Below are positions 26,087 through 35,475 of a stretch of DNA of 64,000 bases, in pieces. Position 1 is the stretch's first letter. The number at the start of each line of letters is the position of its first letter. The notes beneath the pieces are model-generated. The model was not told the origin of the DNA, searched no databases, and worked only from the letters and a program-made list of their open reading frames with translations. This DNA comes from GCA-2770975 sp050248915 (GTDB taxonomy: Bacteria; Cyanobacteriota; Sericytochromatia; UBA7694): the NCBI GenBank assembly GCA_050248915.1, contig JBFWRL010000004.1, positions 1-64,000 of the forward strand, in the 5' to 3' direction. The translations under genes were made by a program, and so were the position numbers.

Positions 26087-26304
26087 GTGAGTTTTCTCCT
26101 CTTCATTTTCAGAACCTGTGACGAAACGGTTATTTCATCTTCAGTAGTTGGGTTTAAAGTTATACTTTTCCTTGTGCCATTATCAGGGATCCCCCTGAAG
26201 AAACTTTACCCACTTAACAAAAATATAACATAAAACCCGGCATTTTTAATTTTAAAACGCTACACTTAACACATTATTAATTTAAGGGTCTGCCAAGTAA
26301 AACC

Positions 26305-27870
26305 ATGTCATTCTTGCGTGCTGCCAGTTTAATTGCCATTCTCTCCTTGCTTTCCAAAGGCGTGGGACTCTTGCGGGACATGGTCTTTGCCTATTATTGT
26401 GGGCTGAGTATTGTCACCGATGCTTATAACACGGCTTATATGATTCCTGGCAGTTTTGCGCTTTTGATGTTGGGCGGCCTCAATGGCCCTTTTCATTCGG
26501 CGGTGATCTCGACCCTGACCCGTCCCTGGGAAGAGGACGATCAGGAGACGTATCAAACCGTCTTGGATACGACGCTGCTGTTTACAGTCCTGCTGATGGG
26601 GGCCATTGCCTGCCTGCTCTATTTTGCGGCAGCGCCCGTGATTGGGCTCTGGAAAAGTCTCTCTCCCGAAACGGCCAAACTGGCTGTTTTGCAATTGCAG
26701 ATCATGGCTCCAATGTTTTTGCTTTCGGGGCTGATCGGGATTTCGTATGGGGTCTTAAATATCCGCAAGTCGTTTTTTACACCCAGTTTGAGCCCGATCA
26801 TGGCCAGTTTGACCATTATTCTGGCGCTCGTCTTTTTTGCGGGGCCCGGCAGCACTGGTTTGGTACAGGCCCAAGCCCTGGCCTGGGGAACCCTGATCGG
26901 TGCTGTTTTTCAACTTTTATTGCAACTCATTCCGCTCTTGCGCGGCTTTCGGCCCCGGCGTTTGCGGATCAATTTTAAACATCCGCTCTTTCACAGCTTG
27001 TTGCATCTGCTTTTTCCGGCGATGTTGAGCTCAACCGTGGGGCAGGTCAATCTCTTTGTGATCTATTTCTTTGCAGGGGCTGCAGACAAGGGCATCAGCG
27101 CCTTTCAATTGGGCAATCGGCTCTTACAATTGCCGCTGGGCATCCTCTTAACGGCTTTGTTGGTGCCGCTTTTGCCCTTGCTCTCTTCGGTGGCCCAGGC
27201 CAATGACGGCTATATCAGCCTCAAAGAAAAACTCAATCAGGGCCTGCGCCCAGTCTTGTTGATCACCCTGCCTGTCACCTTGATGTTGATCTTTTGGGGC
27301 CCGTTTTTGATTGCCTTTTTATTCCAAAAGGGCAATTTTACGGCTGAAGATACGGCTCTGACCCACCAGGCTCTGCTTTTTCTCTCGCTGAGTATCACCA
27401 CCTACGCCATTCGCGATCTGTTGATTCGGGTCTTTTATGCTTTACAGGATTCGCGTATTCCTTTTTTAACCACCTTTGTCTCGATTGTCGGTATGTTTGC
27501 CTTTAGCTGGCTCTTGGCTCCCCGCATGGGCGTGGGAGGGGTGTCTCTGGCCGCTTCGCTCTCGACTGGCTTGAACTTTTTGGTCTTGACCCTGTTGCTG
27601 CGCCGCCGGATTGGCGCTTGGTTTGAGCGGGCCTCTTGGCTGCATCTGGGGCGGGTCTTGTTGGGTTGCATTCCGTTGGGTCTGGGTGGCTGGGCCTGTC
27701 TGCTCTATTTGCCTTTATTGGGCCCCTGGCAGAGTGTGGGGACGTTTGTCAGTCTGGGGCTTTTGGGGGCGCTCTACCTGGGCGTTTTAATTGTGTTGCG
27801 TGATCCAGAGGTGGGGCATGTGATGGGCATGGTCACCCGGCGTTTGCGGCGGCGTTCCTCTGTGAGCTGA
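26305..27870 (+). CDS. murJ: Lipid II flippase
   Basis: MurJ (MviN) moves lipid-linked peptidoglycan precursor across the inner membrane. 521 aa and about 14 membrane helices, as in the family. The start LRAASLIAILSLLSKGVGLLRD and the loop SIVTDAYNTAYMIPGSF match the family pattern; in the typical protein the corresponding region has RDxxxA and ADAFxxAFxIP. FPAMLSSTVGQVNLFV and ISAFQLGNRLLQLPLGIL are also typical. No clear Shine-Dalgarno. It converges on the kinase gene 6 nt away. Confidence 0.95.
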   Translation: MSFLRAASLIAILSLLSKGVGLLRDMVFAYYCGLSIVTDAYNTAYMIPGSFALLMLGGLNGPFHSAVISTLTRPWEEDDQETYQTVLDTTLLFTVLLMGAIACLLYFAAAPVIGLWKSLSPETAKLAVLQLQIMAPMFLLSGLIGISYGVLNIRKSFFTPSLSPIMASLTIILALVFFAGPGSTGLVQAQALAWGTLIGAVFQLLLQLIPLLRGFRPRRLRINFKHPLFHSLLHLLFPAMLSSTVGQVNLFVIYFFAGAADKGISAFQLGNRLLQLPLGILLTALLVPLLPLLSSVAQANDGYISLKEKLNQGLRPVLLITLPVTLMLIFWGPFLIAFLFQKGNFTAEDTALTHQALLFLSLSITTYAIRDLLIRVFYALQDSRIPFLTTFVSIVGMFAFSWLLAPRMGVGGVSLAASLSTGLNFLVLTLLLRRRIGAWFERASWLHLGRVLLGCIPLGLGGWACLLYLPLLGPWQSVGTFVSLGLLGALYLGVLIVLRDPEVGHVMGMVTRRLRRRSSVS

Positions 27871-27876
27871 GCCTGT

Positions 27877-29976
27877 CTAGAGGGGGCTGAAGCCTTTATG
27901 GCTCGCACCCCATTGACTGGCTGCTTGGTAGTGTTCTGGCGAGAGGGGTTGGGTCTGCTGGTTTTCGAGGGTGCGAATCACACGGGCCGCCGCCTGATAA
28001 TTTGAGGCCTGGAGTGTGCCCTTGCGGCCCAAGGTGGTATAGACCCCATCGCCTTGGCTGCAGGCTTTGTAGATCCACTCTCCGCTGAGGGTGTCCCAGC
28101 AAATCAAGGTGCCGTCTTTGCTGATGGAGAGCACTTGGTTTTGACCGGGAACCACCGCCACGCCCGTGACATAATTGCTGTGCTGTTGCAAGCTGGCCAG
28201 GCATGGTCCGTGGATATCCCAGATTTTGAGGCTGCGATCCCAACTGCCCGAGACCAACCTGCTCCCGTCTGAAGACAGATCCAGACTGGTCACATCCAAG
28301 CTGTGGCCCTCAAATGTTTGAATGGTTTGACCCGTGCGCAAATCCCAATGTCTGAGTGTTTTGTCCCAACTGCTGGAAACAGCCTCGGCTTTGCCTGGGA
28401 CAAAGCGCAGAGCCGTGATGCCACTGCTGTGCCCTGAGAGGGTGCTGTGTAATTGCCCATTTTCGAGATCAATCAGGTGAATTTGGCCATTGCTACAGCC
28501 GACCAAGAGCAATTTGCCTTTGTGGGCCAAAGCCTGAATCCAATGGCTAAAATATTTTTGGCTCCAAATGGGTGTCAGGCTTTGGCTATCCCAGCAGATC
28601 AGGGTTTTATCTGCACCGCCTGAAACCAGGGTTCGACCGCCATTGGCAAAGCAGAGCGCGGTAATCCGATCTTGGTGGGCATCGGGTTGGAAACGCCAGG
28701 GCTGTTCCGCGTTTTCGGGCTCCCAGAGATGTAATTCATGGGCGCTGTCCCCGGCGGCAATCTGGCCGCTCTCTGCACAGGCCAAGCTGAGCAGTGCTGC
28801 TTGGGGGCCACTCAACACGTGCTCCAGGCGGCCGGTGGCAATCTCCCAGCGCTTGACCTGCTGGTCTTGTCCGCCGACCCAGGCTGTTTTGCCATCGGGA
28901 CTCAAAGCCAGACAGAGCAATCCTTTGCTGGCGAGTGGGTGCAAGACCATCTGGGGCAATGGGCTTACTTTGTCTGGCTGTGTGGGCTTTGACGGTTCTG
29001 GTGCTGGCGGAGTGGGTGCGGGGTTGTGGATTTTGACCAGCCAGTCGGCCACATTTTGCGGACGTTCAGCAGGCAAAAGACCCAGCGCGTTTTCCAAGAC
29101 GGTTTGCCAAGGAGAGGGCAACAGGGCTGATAACGGGCTGGGCAGAGCTGCAAAGTTCAGCTCTCTGCCTTTGAGCCGCTCCAGGGCGGTGGGGGCCATT
29201 TCACCCAAGAGTACCCCATAAAAGACCATGCCCAATTGGAAAATATCTGTCCAGGGGCCTGTGGGAAAGTCCAGGGAGATCAGCTCCACGGGGGCATAAG
29301 CGGGGGTACAAACCTGGGGCACAGCATTGGCCAGACCGCGCAGAGAAGAGCCAAAATCCAGCAGCAGGGCCTCGCCATTTTCGCGAATCCAGATATTGTC
29401 GGGTTTGATATCCAGATGTAAAATCTCCTGGGCATGTAAGGAGCGCAAGGCGGCCAGCAATTGTTTAAATATTTGGCCTGCGCGTTCGGGGGGCAGGCGG
29501 TTGGCGGGGGCCCGTAGCAACATTTGCTCCAGGGTTTGGCCTTGCAGGTACTCCATCACCAGATAGGCGGTGCCGTTTTCTTCAAAGAGATCTTGGCAGC
29601 GAATCACGCCGGGTTCACGCAGTTGATACAACATGCGGCCCTCTTCGAGAAAGCGCCTGCGGCTGCTTTCGACCACCCCGCTCCAAAAGGCCTGAATCTC
29701 AACTGATCCGTCGGGATTGCGCTCCATGCAGCGCTGGGGAAAAAATTCCTTGATCGCCACGGGTTGATTGAGCAAACTGTGTTCCGCACGGTAGGTAATG
29801 CCAAAACCGCCTTTGCCCAAAACACTGCTGAGACGGTATTTGCCTCCGTGCAAAATGTGGCCTTCGGGCAGGGTGTTTTGAAAATAGCCGGGAATGTCTG
29901 CTTCGCAGCCAGGACAATGCTTGGGCATGGGCTCTGACCAGGTTGTATGGCAGACCGGGCAGCGGTCTTGGGGCAC
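27877..29976 (-). CDS. Zn-ribbon / Ser-Thr kinase / WD40 fusion protein
   Basis: 699 aa, no membrane helix. A zinc ribbon lies at 4-25 (CPVCHTTW and HCPGCEADIPG). The kinase domain has GKGGFGITYRAEH, AIKEFFP, HLDIKPDN and LLDFGSS. The loop is HLD, not HRD, so it is a non-RD kinase probably not needing activation-loop phosphorylation. A Pro-rich linker follows, then about seven WD40 blades (for example SWDKTLRHWDLRTGQTIQTF and LVSGSWDRSLKIWDI). The start is GTG 29976, seven bases after AGGAGG; a longer frame to 30009 has no ribosome site. WD40 rings usually bind partners, so this may be a signalling scaffold. Partner unknown. Confidence 0.88.
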   Translation of the reverse strand: MPQDRCPVCHTTWSEPMPKHCPGCEADIPGYFQNTLPEGHILHGGKYRLSSVLGKGGFGITYRAEHSLLNQPVAIKEFFPQRCMERNPDGSVEIQAFWSGVVESSRRRFLEEGRMLYQLREPGVIRCQDLFEENGTAYLVMEYLQGQTLEQMLLRAPANRLPPERAGQIFKQLLAALRSLHAQEILHLDIKPDNIWIRENGEALLLDFGSSLRGLANAVPQVCTPAYAPVELISLDFPTGPWTDIFQLGMVFYGVLLGEMAPTALERLKGRELNFAALPSPLSALLPSPWQTVLENALGLLPAERPQNVADWLVKIHNPAPTPPAPEPSKPTQPDKVSPLPQMVLHPLASKGLLCLALSPDGKTAWVGGQDQQVKRWEIATGRLEHVLSGPQAALLSLACAESGQIAAGDSAHELHLWEPENAEQPWRFQPDAHQDRITALCFANGGRTLVSGGADKTLICWDSQSLTPIWSQKYFSHWIQALAHKGKLLLVGCSNGQIHLIDLENGQLHSTLSGHSSGITALRFVPGKAEAVSSSWDKTLRHWDLRTGQTIQTFEGHSLDVTSLDLSSDGSRLVSGSWDRSLKIWDIHGPCLASLQQHSNYVTGVAVVPGQNQVLSISKDGTLICWDTLSGEWIYKACSQGDGVYTTLGRKGTLQASNYQAAARVIRTLENQQTQPLSPEHYQAASQWGASHKGFSPL

Positions 29977-30117
29977 GGTCTTTCCTCCTGGGAGATATTC
30001 TGGAATCAAGCTTGGAAGGGTGATTTGAGCCTATTTTAACCCGTTTGGATTGGGAATCAAACACCCCACGTAGGGGAGCAGAACTTTAACCCCCCCTGAT
30101 AATTCAGGTCATTTTGC

Positions 30118-30126
30118 TGTTATAAT
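30118..30126 (+). promoter_or_regulatory. Extended -10 promoter
   Basis: TGTTATAAT, a perfect extended -10. No recognisable -35. Start predicted near 30133, leader about 35 nt, with AAAGG before the secretin ATG. Confidence 0.6.
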
Positions 30127-30167
30127 GGCTTAAACAATTCAATGATAAATGCACAAAGGTTACGCGT

Positions 30168-31250
30168 ATGAAACGTTGGCTTCGTTTTGGAAAGACCCTC
30201 TCTGCCCTGGTACTCGCCACAGCTCTGGGATTTAGTCCCGCCGTTTCACAGTCGGCGCTGGCCCAGCAATCTCCTGCCACCACTCCCAATTTGGTGATTC
30301 CGCTCGGGCAGGTGATCACGTTTCAGGTGCCGGATGGTATCAGTACCTTTGTTTTGGGCGATAGCAGTATGGCGCGGGTGGTTGTTCCCCCCGGCCAAGA
30401 TCGCTACGCGGTTGTCACTGCTTTAAAACCCGGTGTCACCAATATGTTGATCTGGACCCAACGCAGCGAAAAGCCGATCAATTATGTCATTGAAGTCTCT
30501 CCCAATGCCCGCAGTGAACAAATTGCTGTGCGCGTCAAAGTCTTGGAGGTGGAATCCAGCTCCGATGGCAAATTTGGGATTGATTGGTCAGATTTTGTCA
30601 CCTTTCAAGAAGCCGTTCCCACTGCTCCTTTCCGCTTTGGTTTGCCCCTGCGCACGACCACCCTCAACGCCAAAATCGACACCCTGATCAACGATCGCAA
30701 AGCCCGTGTTTTGGCTGAACCCACCTTGGTGGTGCTCAATGGCAAAGAGGCCAGCTTTCTCTCTGGGGGTGAGTTGCCCCTGATTGTCACTGACCGTGAC
30801 CGGATCAATGTGCAATGGCGTGAGTTTGGGATTCACCTCAATCTCAAGGCCCAGGTTGAAGGCACCAATATCATTCAGATGGAATTGAGTCCCGAAGTTT
30901 CAGATATCGACAAAGCCAACAGTGTCACAATTGCCAACCAGCTTCAGGGGGGCTCGTTTGTGGTCCCGGCTTTTAAAACCCGCCGGGCCAAAACCACCTT
31001 GCGTGTGCCCGACAATCAGACGATTGTGATTGCCGGTTTGCTCAAAAACGACAAACAGGAAGTCAATCAAAAATTCCCACTTTTGGGAGATATTCCGCTT
31101 TTGGGTTATCTCTTTAAGACCGTGGACTTTCTCGAAAGACGCAGTGAGCTTGTCTTTATTGTTACACCGGTGATTGTGCGCGATCCCAAGCTGGTTCCCG
31201 AAGCCAATTATGGCAAGGAAGCCGACGTCGAGCGCCAGCCGAACCCGTAA
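30168..31250 (+). CDS. Short secretin, CpaC/RcpA-like
   Basis: 360 aa with a signal peptide ending near ALAQQ. The N-terminal 70 residues after it match the pilus-type secretin N-domain (VIPLGQVITFQVPDGIS, then YAVVTALKPGVTNMLIW). The C-terminal half is the outer-membrane secretin domain (RKARVLAEPTLVVLNGKEASFLSGGE, VPAFKTRRAKTTLRVPDNQTIVIAGLL, FPLLGDIPLLGYLFK, ELVFIVTPVIV). This is the Flp/Tad CpaC group, and short because N1-N2 repeats are few. No Tad ATPase, pilin or other partner gene is near, so it is an orphan. It overlaps the start of the next gene. Confidence 0.9.
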   Translation: MKRWLRFGKTLSALVLATALGFSPAVSQSALAQQSPATTPNLVIPLGQVITFQVPDGISTFVLGDSSMARVVVPPGQDRYAVVTALKPGVTNMLIWTQRSEKPINYVIEVSPNARSEQIAVRVKVLEVESSSDGKFGIDWSDFVTFQEAVPTAPFRFGLPLRTTTLNAKIDTLINDRKARVLAEPTLVVLNGKEASFLSGGELPLIVTDRDRINVQWREFGIHLNLKAQVEGTNIIQMELSPEVSDIDKANSVTIANQLQGGSFVVPAFKTRRAKTTLRVPDNQTIVIAGLLKNDKQEVNQKFPLLGDIPLLGYLFKTVDFLERRSELVFIVTPVIVRDPKLVPEANYGKEADVERQPNP

Positions 31251-31776
31251 CCGGGCCGTGAAAATCCCTCTGCTTTTGATGCTGGCAGCTGCTTTGTTCT
31301 GCCTGATCTTTTTTCAGACCAATCGCTCAATTTTTGTGCGCTCGGCGGGTCTGTTTTTGATCATGGCCTGTGGCTTTGTCTGGGAATTACAACTTTCACC
31401 TGAACCCCATTATTTGCTCTTGATCCTTTTGGCGTTGCTTTTGGCCATGGGTTTTGCCTCGGATTATTATTCCGCGAGTCTGCGCACCTGGTATTTTCGT
31501 GTGGCTGAAGAGTCGCTTTGGGGCGTTGTGATTGGCAGCTTTGTCGGAGGCTTTATTCTCTGGATGTTTTTGGGCTCGATTGGCGGCATGATTGTGGGCT
31601 CTTTGTTGGGAGCCCTGATTGGAGAGATCAAAGCCAAGGGCTTTGTCTCTTTTCGCCAAGTCACCAAAGCCACTTTGGGCGCTTGTGCTGGGGTCTTTGG
31701 CATGTCTGCCAAGTTGATGTTTGGCCTGGAAATGGTCTATTGGATTTTGACCACAGCCAGCCGCTCCGGCCATTAA
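31210..31776 (+). CDS. Membrane protein, DUF456-like
   Basis: About 188 aa. After a basic N-terminus (ARKPTSSASRTRNR) come five or six hydrophobic segments. The Gly-rich helix pair GVVIGSFVGGFILWMFLG and GGMIVGSLLGALIGE resembles small DUF456-type membrane proteins. ATG 31210 is preferred, though GTG 31258 would also give a full membrane part. It overlaps the secretin's 3' end by 41 nt, so the two are cotranscribed and may act together. Function unknown. Confidence 0.75.
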   Translation: MARKPTSSASRTRNRAVKIPLLLMLAAALFCLIFFQTNRSIFVRSAGLFLIMACGFVWELQLSPEPHYLLLILLALLLAMGFASDYYSASLRTWYFRVAEESLWGVVIGSFVGGFILWMFLGSIGGMIVGSLLGALIGEIKAKGFVSFRQVTKATLGACAGVFGMSAKLMFGLEMVYWILTTASRSGH

Positions 31777-31790
31777 ATCGGCCAGTCACT

Positions 31791-32930
31791 TCAGATCTGG
31801 GGCTGGTTAGCCATGCGAATCAGGGAGTCTCCCCGCCGCAATAATTCGTGGTAGAGGCTCAGGGTCTGCTGCAGACTGCTGGCACTGACCCATTCATCGG
31901 CCCGATGTGAATTTCCACCCACCGGTGCCAGGCTCAAAACGGGTTTGCCACTTTGGGCCAGAATATTTTCATCGGCCACAGAGACCCCCATCACTTCGGG
32001 CAAGACCTGGCCCCGAAAACGTCCCATCAGATTCTGAACCCGTTCAACCAGGGGGTGAGTGGGTGAAATCCAATAACCCTGGGCCATTGGGGTGGGCCGC
32101 TGCAAAAGTGAAACCCTCACTTCGCATCGGGTCCAGGCCTGTAAAAAGTCTTGCAAACGCGCTCTGAATTCTTCAATCTCTCGGCCCGGATGCACCAGGC
32201 ACGAGAGCACCCAGTTGCAGCGCTCGGGCACACTCAGGGTGGCTTGCCCGCCCCTGATCTCGCGCACCAAGATCTGCTCGCGTCCCCAGAGCGGATCTTG
32301 GGCCAAGGGCAAATCTGTGAGTTGTTGCAAGAGGCGGGCGCTTTCGAGAATGGCATTGAGTCCTTGGCCTGGAACTGCTCCATGGGCACTCTCTCCCACG
32401 AGTTCAACATTGTAGCTATAACAGCCAAACCGACCCAGCCCCAGAGTGGGGTGCAAACTGTCCACGCTGAGTTCTGGCACCAAGGCGGCGGCAATATCAT
32501 CGAGCCAACCTGAATTGAGCAGGGTCCAGGCCCCTTGAGACCAACACTCCTCGTCGACACCCAGGGCAATTTTGAGTCTAAAATCCTGGGCACGAAACAG
32601 CCGGGCGGCTTCGAGAATCACTGCCAACCCGCCTTTCATGTCGGAGACACCCAGCCCGCAGAGGCGATCTCCCGTGCGTTGCAGTTCAAGGGGATCGCCA
32701 TTCCAATCTGAGGCCGGTGGAACAGTGTCGAGATGGGCGTAAAGCAGAAGGGTTTGCGCTCCCTCGCCCGTCTCAGCCAAAATGTTAAAGCGCTCAGGCG
32801 CAACTGTTTGGTGTTCGGTTTGAAAGCCGCAGTCCTGTAGATAGCTCTCACACCAGAGGGCCAGGTCTTTTTCTTGGCCACTGACCGAGGGAATGGCCAC
32901 CAACGAAGCCAGGGTATCCAGAATATTCAT
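31791..32930 (-). CDS. M20-family metallopeptidase / deacylase
   Basis: 379 aa, a dinuclear zinc hydrolase of the ArgE/DapE/ACY1 group. Metal-site motifs: LLYAHLDTVPPASDW (HxD), GLGVSDMKGG (bridging Asp) and GVDEECWSQGAW (DEE: general base and ligand). GNSHRADEWV near the C-terminus supplies the last His. It could remove acyl groups from amino acids or cleave dipeptides. ATG 32930 is chosen; the longer frame to 32969 would begin with TTG inside the upstream gene. Downstream of a lipoprotein gene, 22 nt away. Confidence 0.87.
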   Translation of the reverse strand: MNILDTLASLVAIPSVSGQEKDLALWCESYLQDCGFQTEHQTVAPERFNILAETGEGAQTLLLYAHLDTVPPASDWNGDPLELQRTGDRLCGLGVSDMKGGLAVILEAARLFRAQDFRLKIALGVDEECWSQGAWTLLNSGWLDDIAAALVPELSVDSLHPTLGLGRFGCYSYNVELVGESAHGAVPGQGLNAILESARLLQQLTDLPLAQDPLWGREQILVREIRGGQATLSVPERCNWVLSCLVHPGREIEEFRARLQDFLQAWTRCEVRVSLLQRPTPMAQGYWISPTHPLVERVQNLMGRFRGQVLPEVMGVSVADENILAQSGKPVLSLAPVGGNSHRADEWVSASSLQQTLSLYHELLRRGDSLIRMANQPQI

Positions 32931-32952
32931 GGCCAGATCAGCGGTGTGGGGA

Positions 32953-33813
32953 TCAGTAGCCGGTGCCAACCACTTGGTTATTCAGCACCACTTCCCAACG
33001 CTTGTCGACCCGGCGGATCTGAATCACACTTTGGCCATTTTGCTGGATATCCACCGTGTTTTTAAAGCCCAGGGCGTCGATGGCGCCAAAGCCGTTATAC
33101 GCTTTGCCTTGGAAGACGGTGTCGAAGCTGATCTGCCCATCGGTGACCGTGCCATCGAGACTGGCGCGGCCATCGACCCGCAGAGCGATGGTATTGAGGG
33201 AGGGATGGCCCGTGTTTTCGCCCGTGCCACTGAGGGTGGTGTCAAAACTGCCGCGCAGGGGCACTTGGTGAGGCAATTTGGCATTGAGGGTCAATTTGAG
33301 GGTGCCCAGGGTGTTGGCGGGGTTTTGGGCCACACTCAGCTCGTAATGGGAGAAGTCCAGGGGGAAAACCTTGGCAGGTAAAGGACTGTTGCCATAATTG
33401 GAGACGGCCAATACATCAAAGGGGTAAGGCTTGTTTTGGGCATCTTTGAAACTCAGGGTGTAATTGCCGCGGCGCAAGGCGTCGTAACGGGTGTAATCTG
33501 TGCCATTAAAAAACCAATCGGGCAGACCACTTTTGACGTTGAAATAGATAAAGTTTTCGACCTGCTGGCGGCGGGTATTGATGCCGCGGGTCAGCACCAT
33601 CAGGTTGGAGGCCTCTTGGGCCACGCTGATCATGTGGGTGGCCAGAGCGGTCAGGCCTTCGTCGCGGCTGATCTTGTATTCATCGGGGGGGATCTCAGCA
33701 GCGCTTTTGAAGAGTTCGGGACGCACCCCTTGAATGACCTGGGGAACCCAGCAGCTGGTGAGAGTGGTGGCAGCCAGCGCGCAGGTGGCCAGAGAGAAAA
33801 GATTGCGTTTCAT
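32953..33813 (-). CDS. Lipoprotein of unknown function
   Basis: 286 aa. The signal peptide ends in TTLTSC (C21). The first 80 residues are helical (SRDEGLTALATHMISVAQEAS), the remainder beta-rich with repeated strand patterns (RGNYTLSFKDAQ, GTLKLTLNAKLP, NTIALRVDGRASLDG, EVVLNNQVVG), like a small beta-barrel or lipocalin-like fold. No recognised family. It is probably cotranscribed with the M20 hydrolase. Confidence 0.75.
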   Translation of the reverse strand: MKRNLFSLATCALAATTLTSCWVPQVIQGVRPELFKSAAEIPPDEYKISRDEGLTALATHMISVAQEASNLMVLTRGINTRRQQVENFIYFNVKSGLPDWFFNGTDYTRYDALRRGNYTLSFKDAQNKPYPFDVLAVSNYGNSPLPAKVFPLDFSHYELSVAQNPANTLGTLKLTLNAKLPHQVPLRGSFDTTLSGTGENTGHPSLNTIALRVDGRASLDGTVTDGQISFDTVFQGKAYNGFGAIDALGFKNTVDIQQNGQSVIQIRRVDKRWEVVLNNQVVGTGY

Positions 33814-33937
33814 GATGCTTTTGCCCTTGTGTCTTCAAGTGTCGTGCTTTTTCTTCAAAAAATGTATAGGCATCATACCACGAAGGGCAGGGGGGCCCAA
33901 ATAGGGGGACCGTTGGAGCTTGCCCCAAGCCCAAGAC

Positions 33938-34507
33938 TCACTCTGCTCCCAGTTCAGCCAAATTCACCCGCTCGGCCTCCGCTTTCAGCACGTCCCGGCC
34001 ATAGACGTGGTTGATCGCGGCCAGGCGCAGATTCAGGCGATCAATCGGCAAGGTATCCGGCAGCTCCAGGCTTTCGAGCGCGCCTTCAGCCGTAAAATTG
34101 AGCGGGCAGACATCCAGAAAAACCTCACCCTCTTCCGCTTCGGGGTCTTGAAAATGAATCGGGTAGCCATGGCTGCGGCAGATAACCGGGCGAGCGGCGT
34201 AGATGCTGCAGAGATCGTCGACCAGCAGGGGGCAGTGTTCCTGGGATGCTTCAGGCTGAGTTAAAGCGACCTGAGACTGCTCACGCACCCGCTCGCGCAG
34301 GGCGGGGTTGGCTTGGGCCAAGTGAGCCAGGGCGGCAGAGACGCTGGCAGCTTCGACCGGAAAGACGCTCAGGCCCGGCAGACAGCAGCCGCTGCATCCC
34401 GCCTGGCAGGTGATATTATTTGTGTGTTTTTGACCCAGGGCCTGGGTCAGTTTTTCCAGATCGCTGAGCAATTGGGTATACGGTTCAAAAGGTTCAAAAC
34501 TTTTCAT
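33938..34507 (-). CDS. YkgJ-family Fe/Zn-chelating cysteine cluster protein
   Basis: About 189 aa, YkgJ/CxxCxxxCC family. Cysteines: ITCQAGCSGCCLPG near residue 35-45, HCPLLVDDLCSIYAARPVICRSHG near 95-118, and DVCPLN. These are proposed to bind iron or zinc; the reaction is unknown. The start is ATG 34507. A TATAAT ends six bases before it, so the transcript should start at or beside the ATG (leaderless). The TTG at 34513 is rejected because it abuts the -10. Confidence 0.87.
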   Translation of the reverse strand: MKSFEPFEPYTQLLSDLEKLTQALGQKHTNNITCQAGCSGCCLPGLSVFPVEAASVSAALAHLAQANPALRERVREQSQVALTQPEASQEHCPLLVDDLCSIYAARPVICRSHGYPIHFQDPEAEEGEVFLDVCPLNFTAEGALESLELPDTLPIDRLNLRLAAINHVYGRDVLKAEAERVNLAELGAE

Positions 34508-34513
34508 AAACAA

Positions 34514-34519
34514 ATTATA
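34514..34519 (-). promoter_or_regulatory. -10 box of the YkgJ gene, leaderless arrangement
   Basis: Perfect TATAAT on the reverse strand, then TTGTTT, then ATG (34507). No Shine-Dalgarno is possible if transcription begins at the usual distance. No good -35. Confidence 0.5.
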
Positions 34520-34725
34520 ATCTGAACTTGATCCCGATCATGTTTTCTCCGCGATAAAGCCAGTACGCTGAAGACATACCAAAACAAGTCCGATTGCTTG
34601 ACTGCAAGCCTGAGCAAAGGTCAGACTTTGATTAGACGCGCTGTGTTACCAGCCGCAGGGACTTCGTGCTATGGTGTAGAAGCCAAAAAGCATTAATTTC
34701 TGAATGAATAAGAGCAGGAACCCGT

Positions 34726-35457
34726 ATGCAAAACGCAGAAAAACAAACTGCCAAACCCAACGTCATTGATGCCATCCTCTCGATCTTTGACTCGACCGTT
34801 GGTCGCAAATATATTATGGGCCTTAGTGGCCTGGCCCTCGTGGGCTTTATTGTCTTCCATCTGGCCGGTAATCTGAGCCTTTTCTTTGGAGAAGAGGCCT
34901 TTAACAGTTATGTACTCAAACTCGAAAGCCTGGGACCCCTGATTCGCCTGGCTGAATTGGGCCTGATGGCCGTCTTTGTCTTTCACATTATCTTCGCTTT
35001 CAGTGTCACGGCCCAAAACAAGGCCGCGCGCAAAACCCGTTATGCCGTCAATGGCAAAGCGGGCAAACCGAGCCGCAAAACAATTGCCTCCCAAAGCATG
35101 ATCTATACAGGTCTGGTGCTGCTGATCTTTATTGTGGCCCATGTCTGGATGTTTCGCTTTGCCACCCGGTTTAACCCTGAACACGTGACCATTCATGGCG
35201 CAGAGGTGATCAACCTCTACACGCCCGTGGTCGCTGCTTTCAAGAATCCCTGGATTGCCCTGGCTTACAGTGCCGTCATGCTGCTTTTGGGCATGCACGT
35301 CAGCCACGGATTCTGGAGTGCCTTTCAGTCATTGGGGGCTTACCACCCCCGCTACACCCCCGTGATCTACACTGCGGGTGTGTTGCTGGCTCTGCTCCTG
35401 GCCGTGGGCTTTATTGCTCTGCCTGGCTGGGTCTATTTTATGGTTCCCGTGAAATAA
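34726..35457 (+). CDS. sdhC: Succinate dehydrogenase cytochrome b558 subunit
   Basis: 243 aa, five membrane helices, the single-polypeptide di-haem anchor found in Bacteroidetes, Bacillus and other groups. Candidate haem His residues are in FIVFHLAGNLSLF, VFVFHIIFAF, FIVAHVWMFRF and MLLLGMHVSHGFWSAFQ. It anchors SdhAB and passes electrons to quinone. AGGAA lies before the ATG. The 212-bp upstream gap has a candidate extended -10 (TGC-TATGGT at 34667-34675) with a weak TTACCA -35. First gene of sdhCAB. Confidence 0.93.
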   Translation: MQNAEKQTAKPNVIDAILSIFDSTVGRKYIMGLSGLALVGFIVFHLAGNLSLFFGEEAFNSYVLKLESLGPLIRLAELGLMAVFVFHIIFAFSVTAQNKAARKTRYAVNGKAGKPSRKTIASQSMIYTGLVLLIFIVAHVWMFRFATRFNPEHVTIHGAEVINLYTPVVAAFKNPWIALAYSAVMLLLGMHVSHGFWSAFQSLGAYHPRYTPVIYTAGVLLALLLAVGFIALPGWVYFMVPVK

Positions 35458-35475
35458 TTGGAGGTCAATACAGCC

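Noticed and set aside
26184..26199. Inverted repeat TCAGGG/CCCTGA ahead of murJ
   Set aside because: Only 6 bp, no T-run, and not placed on a recognisable promoter.
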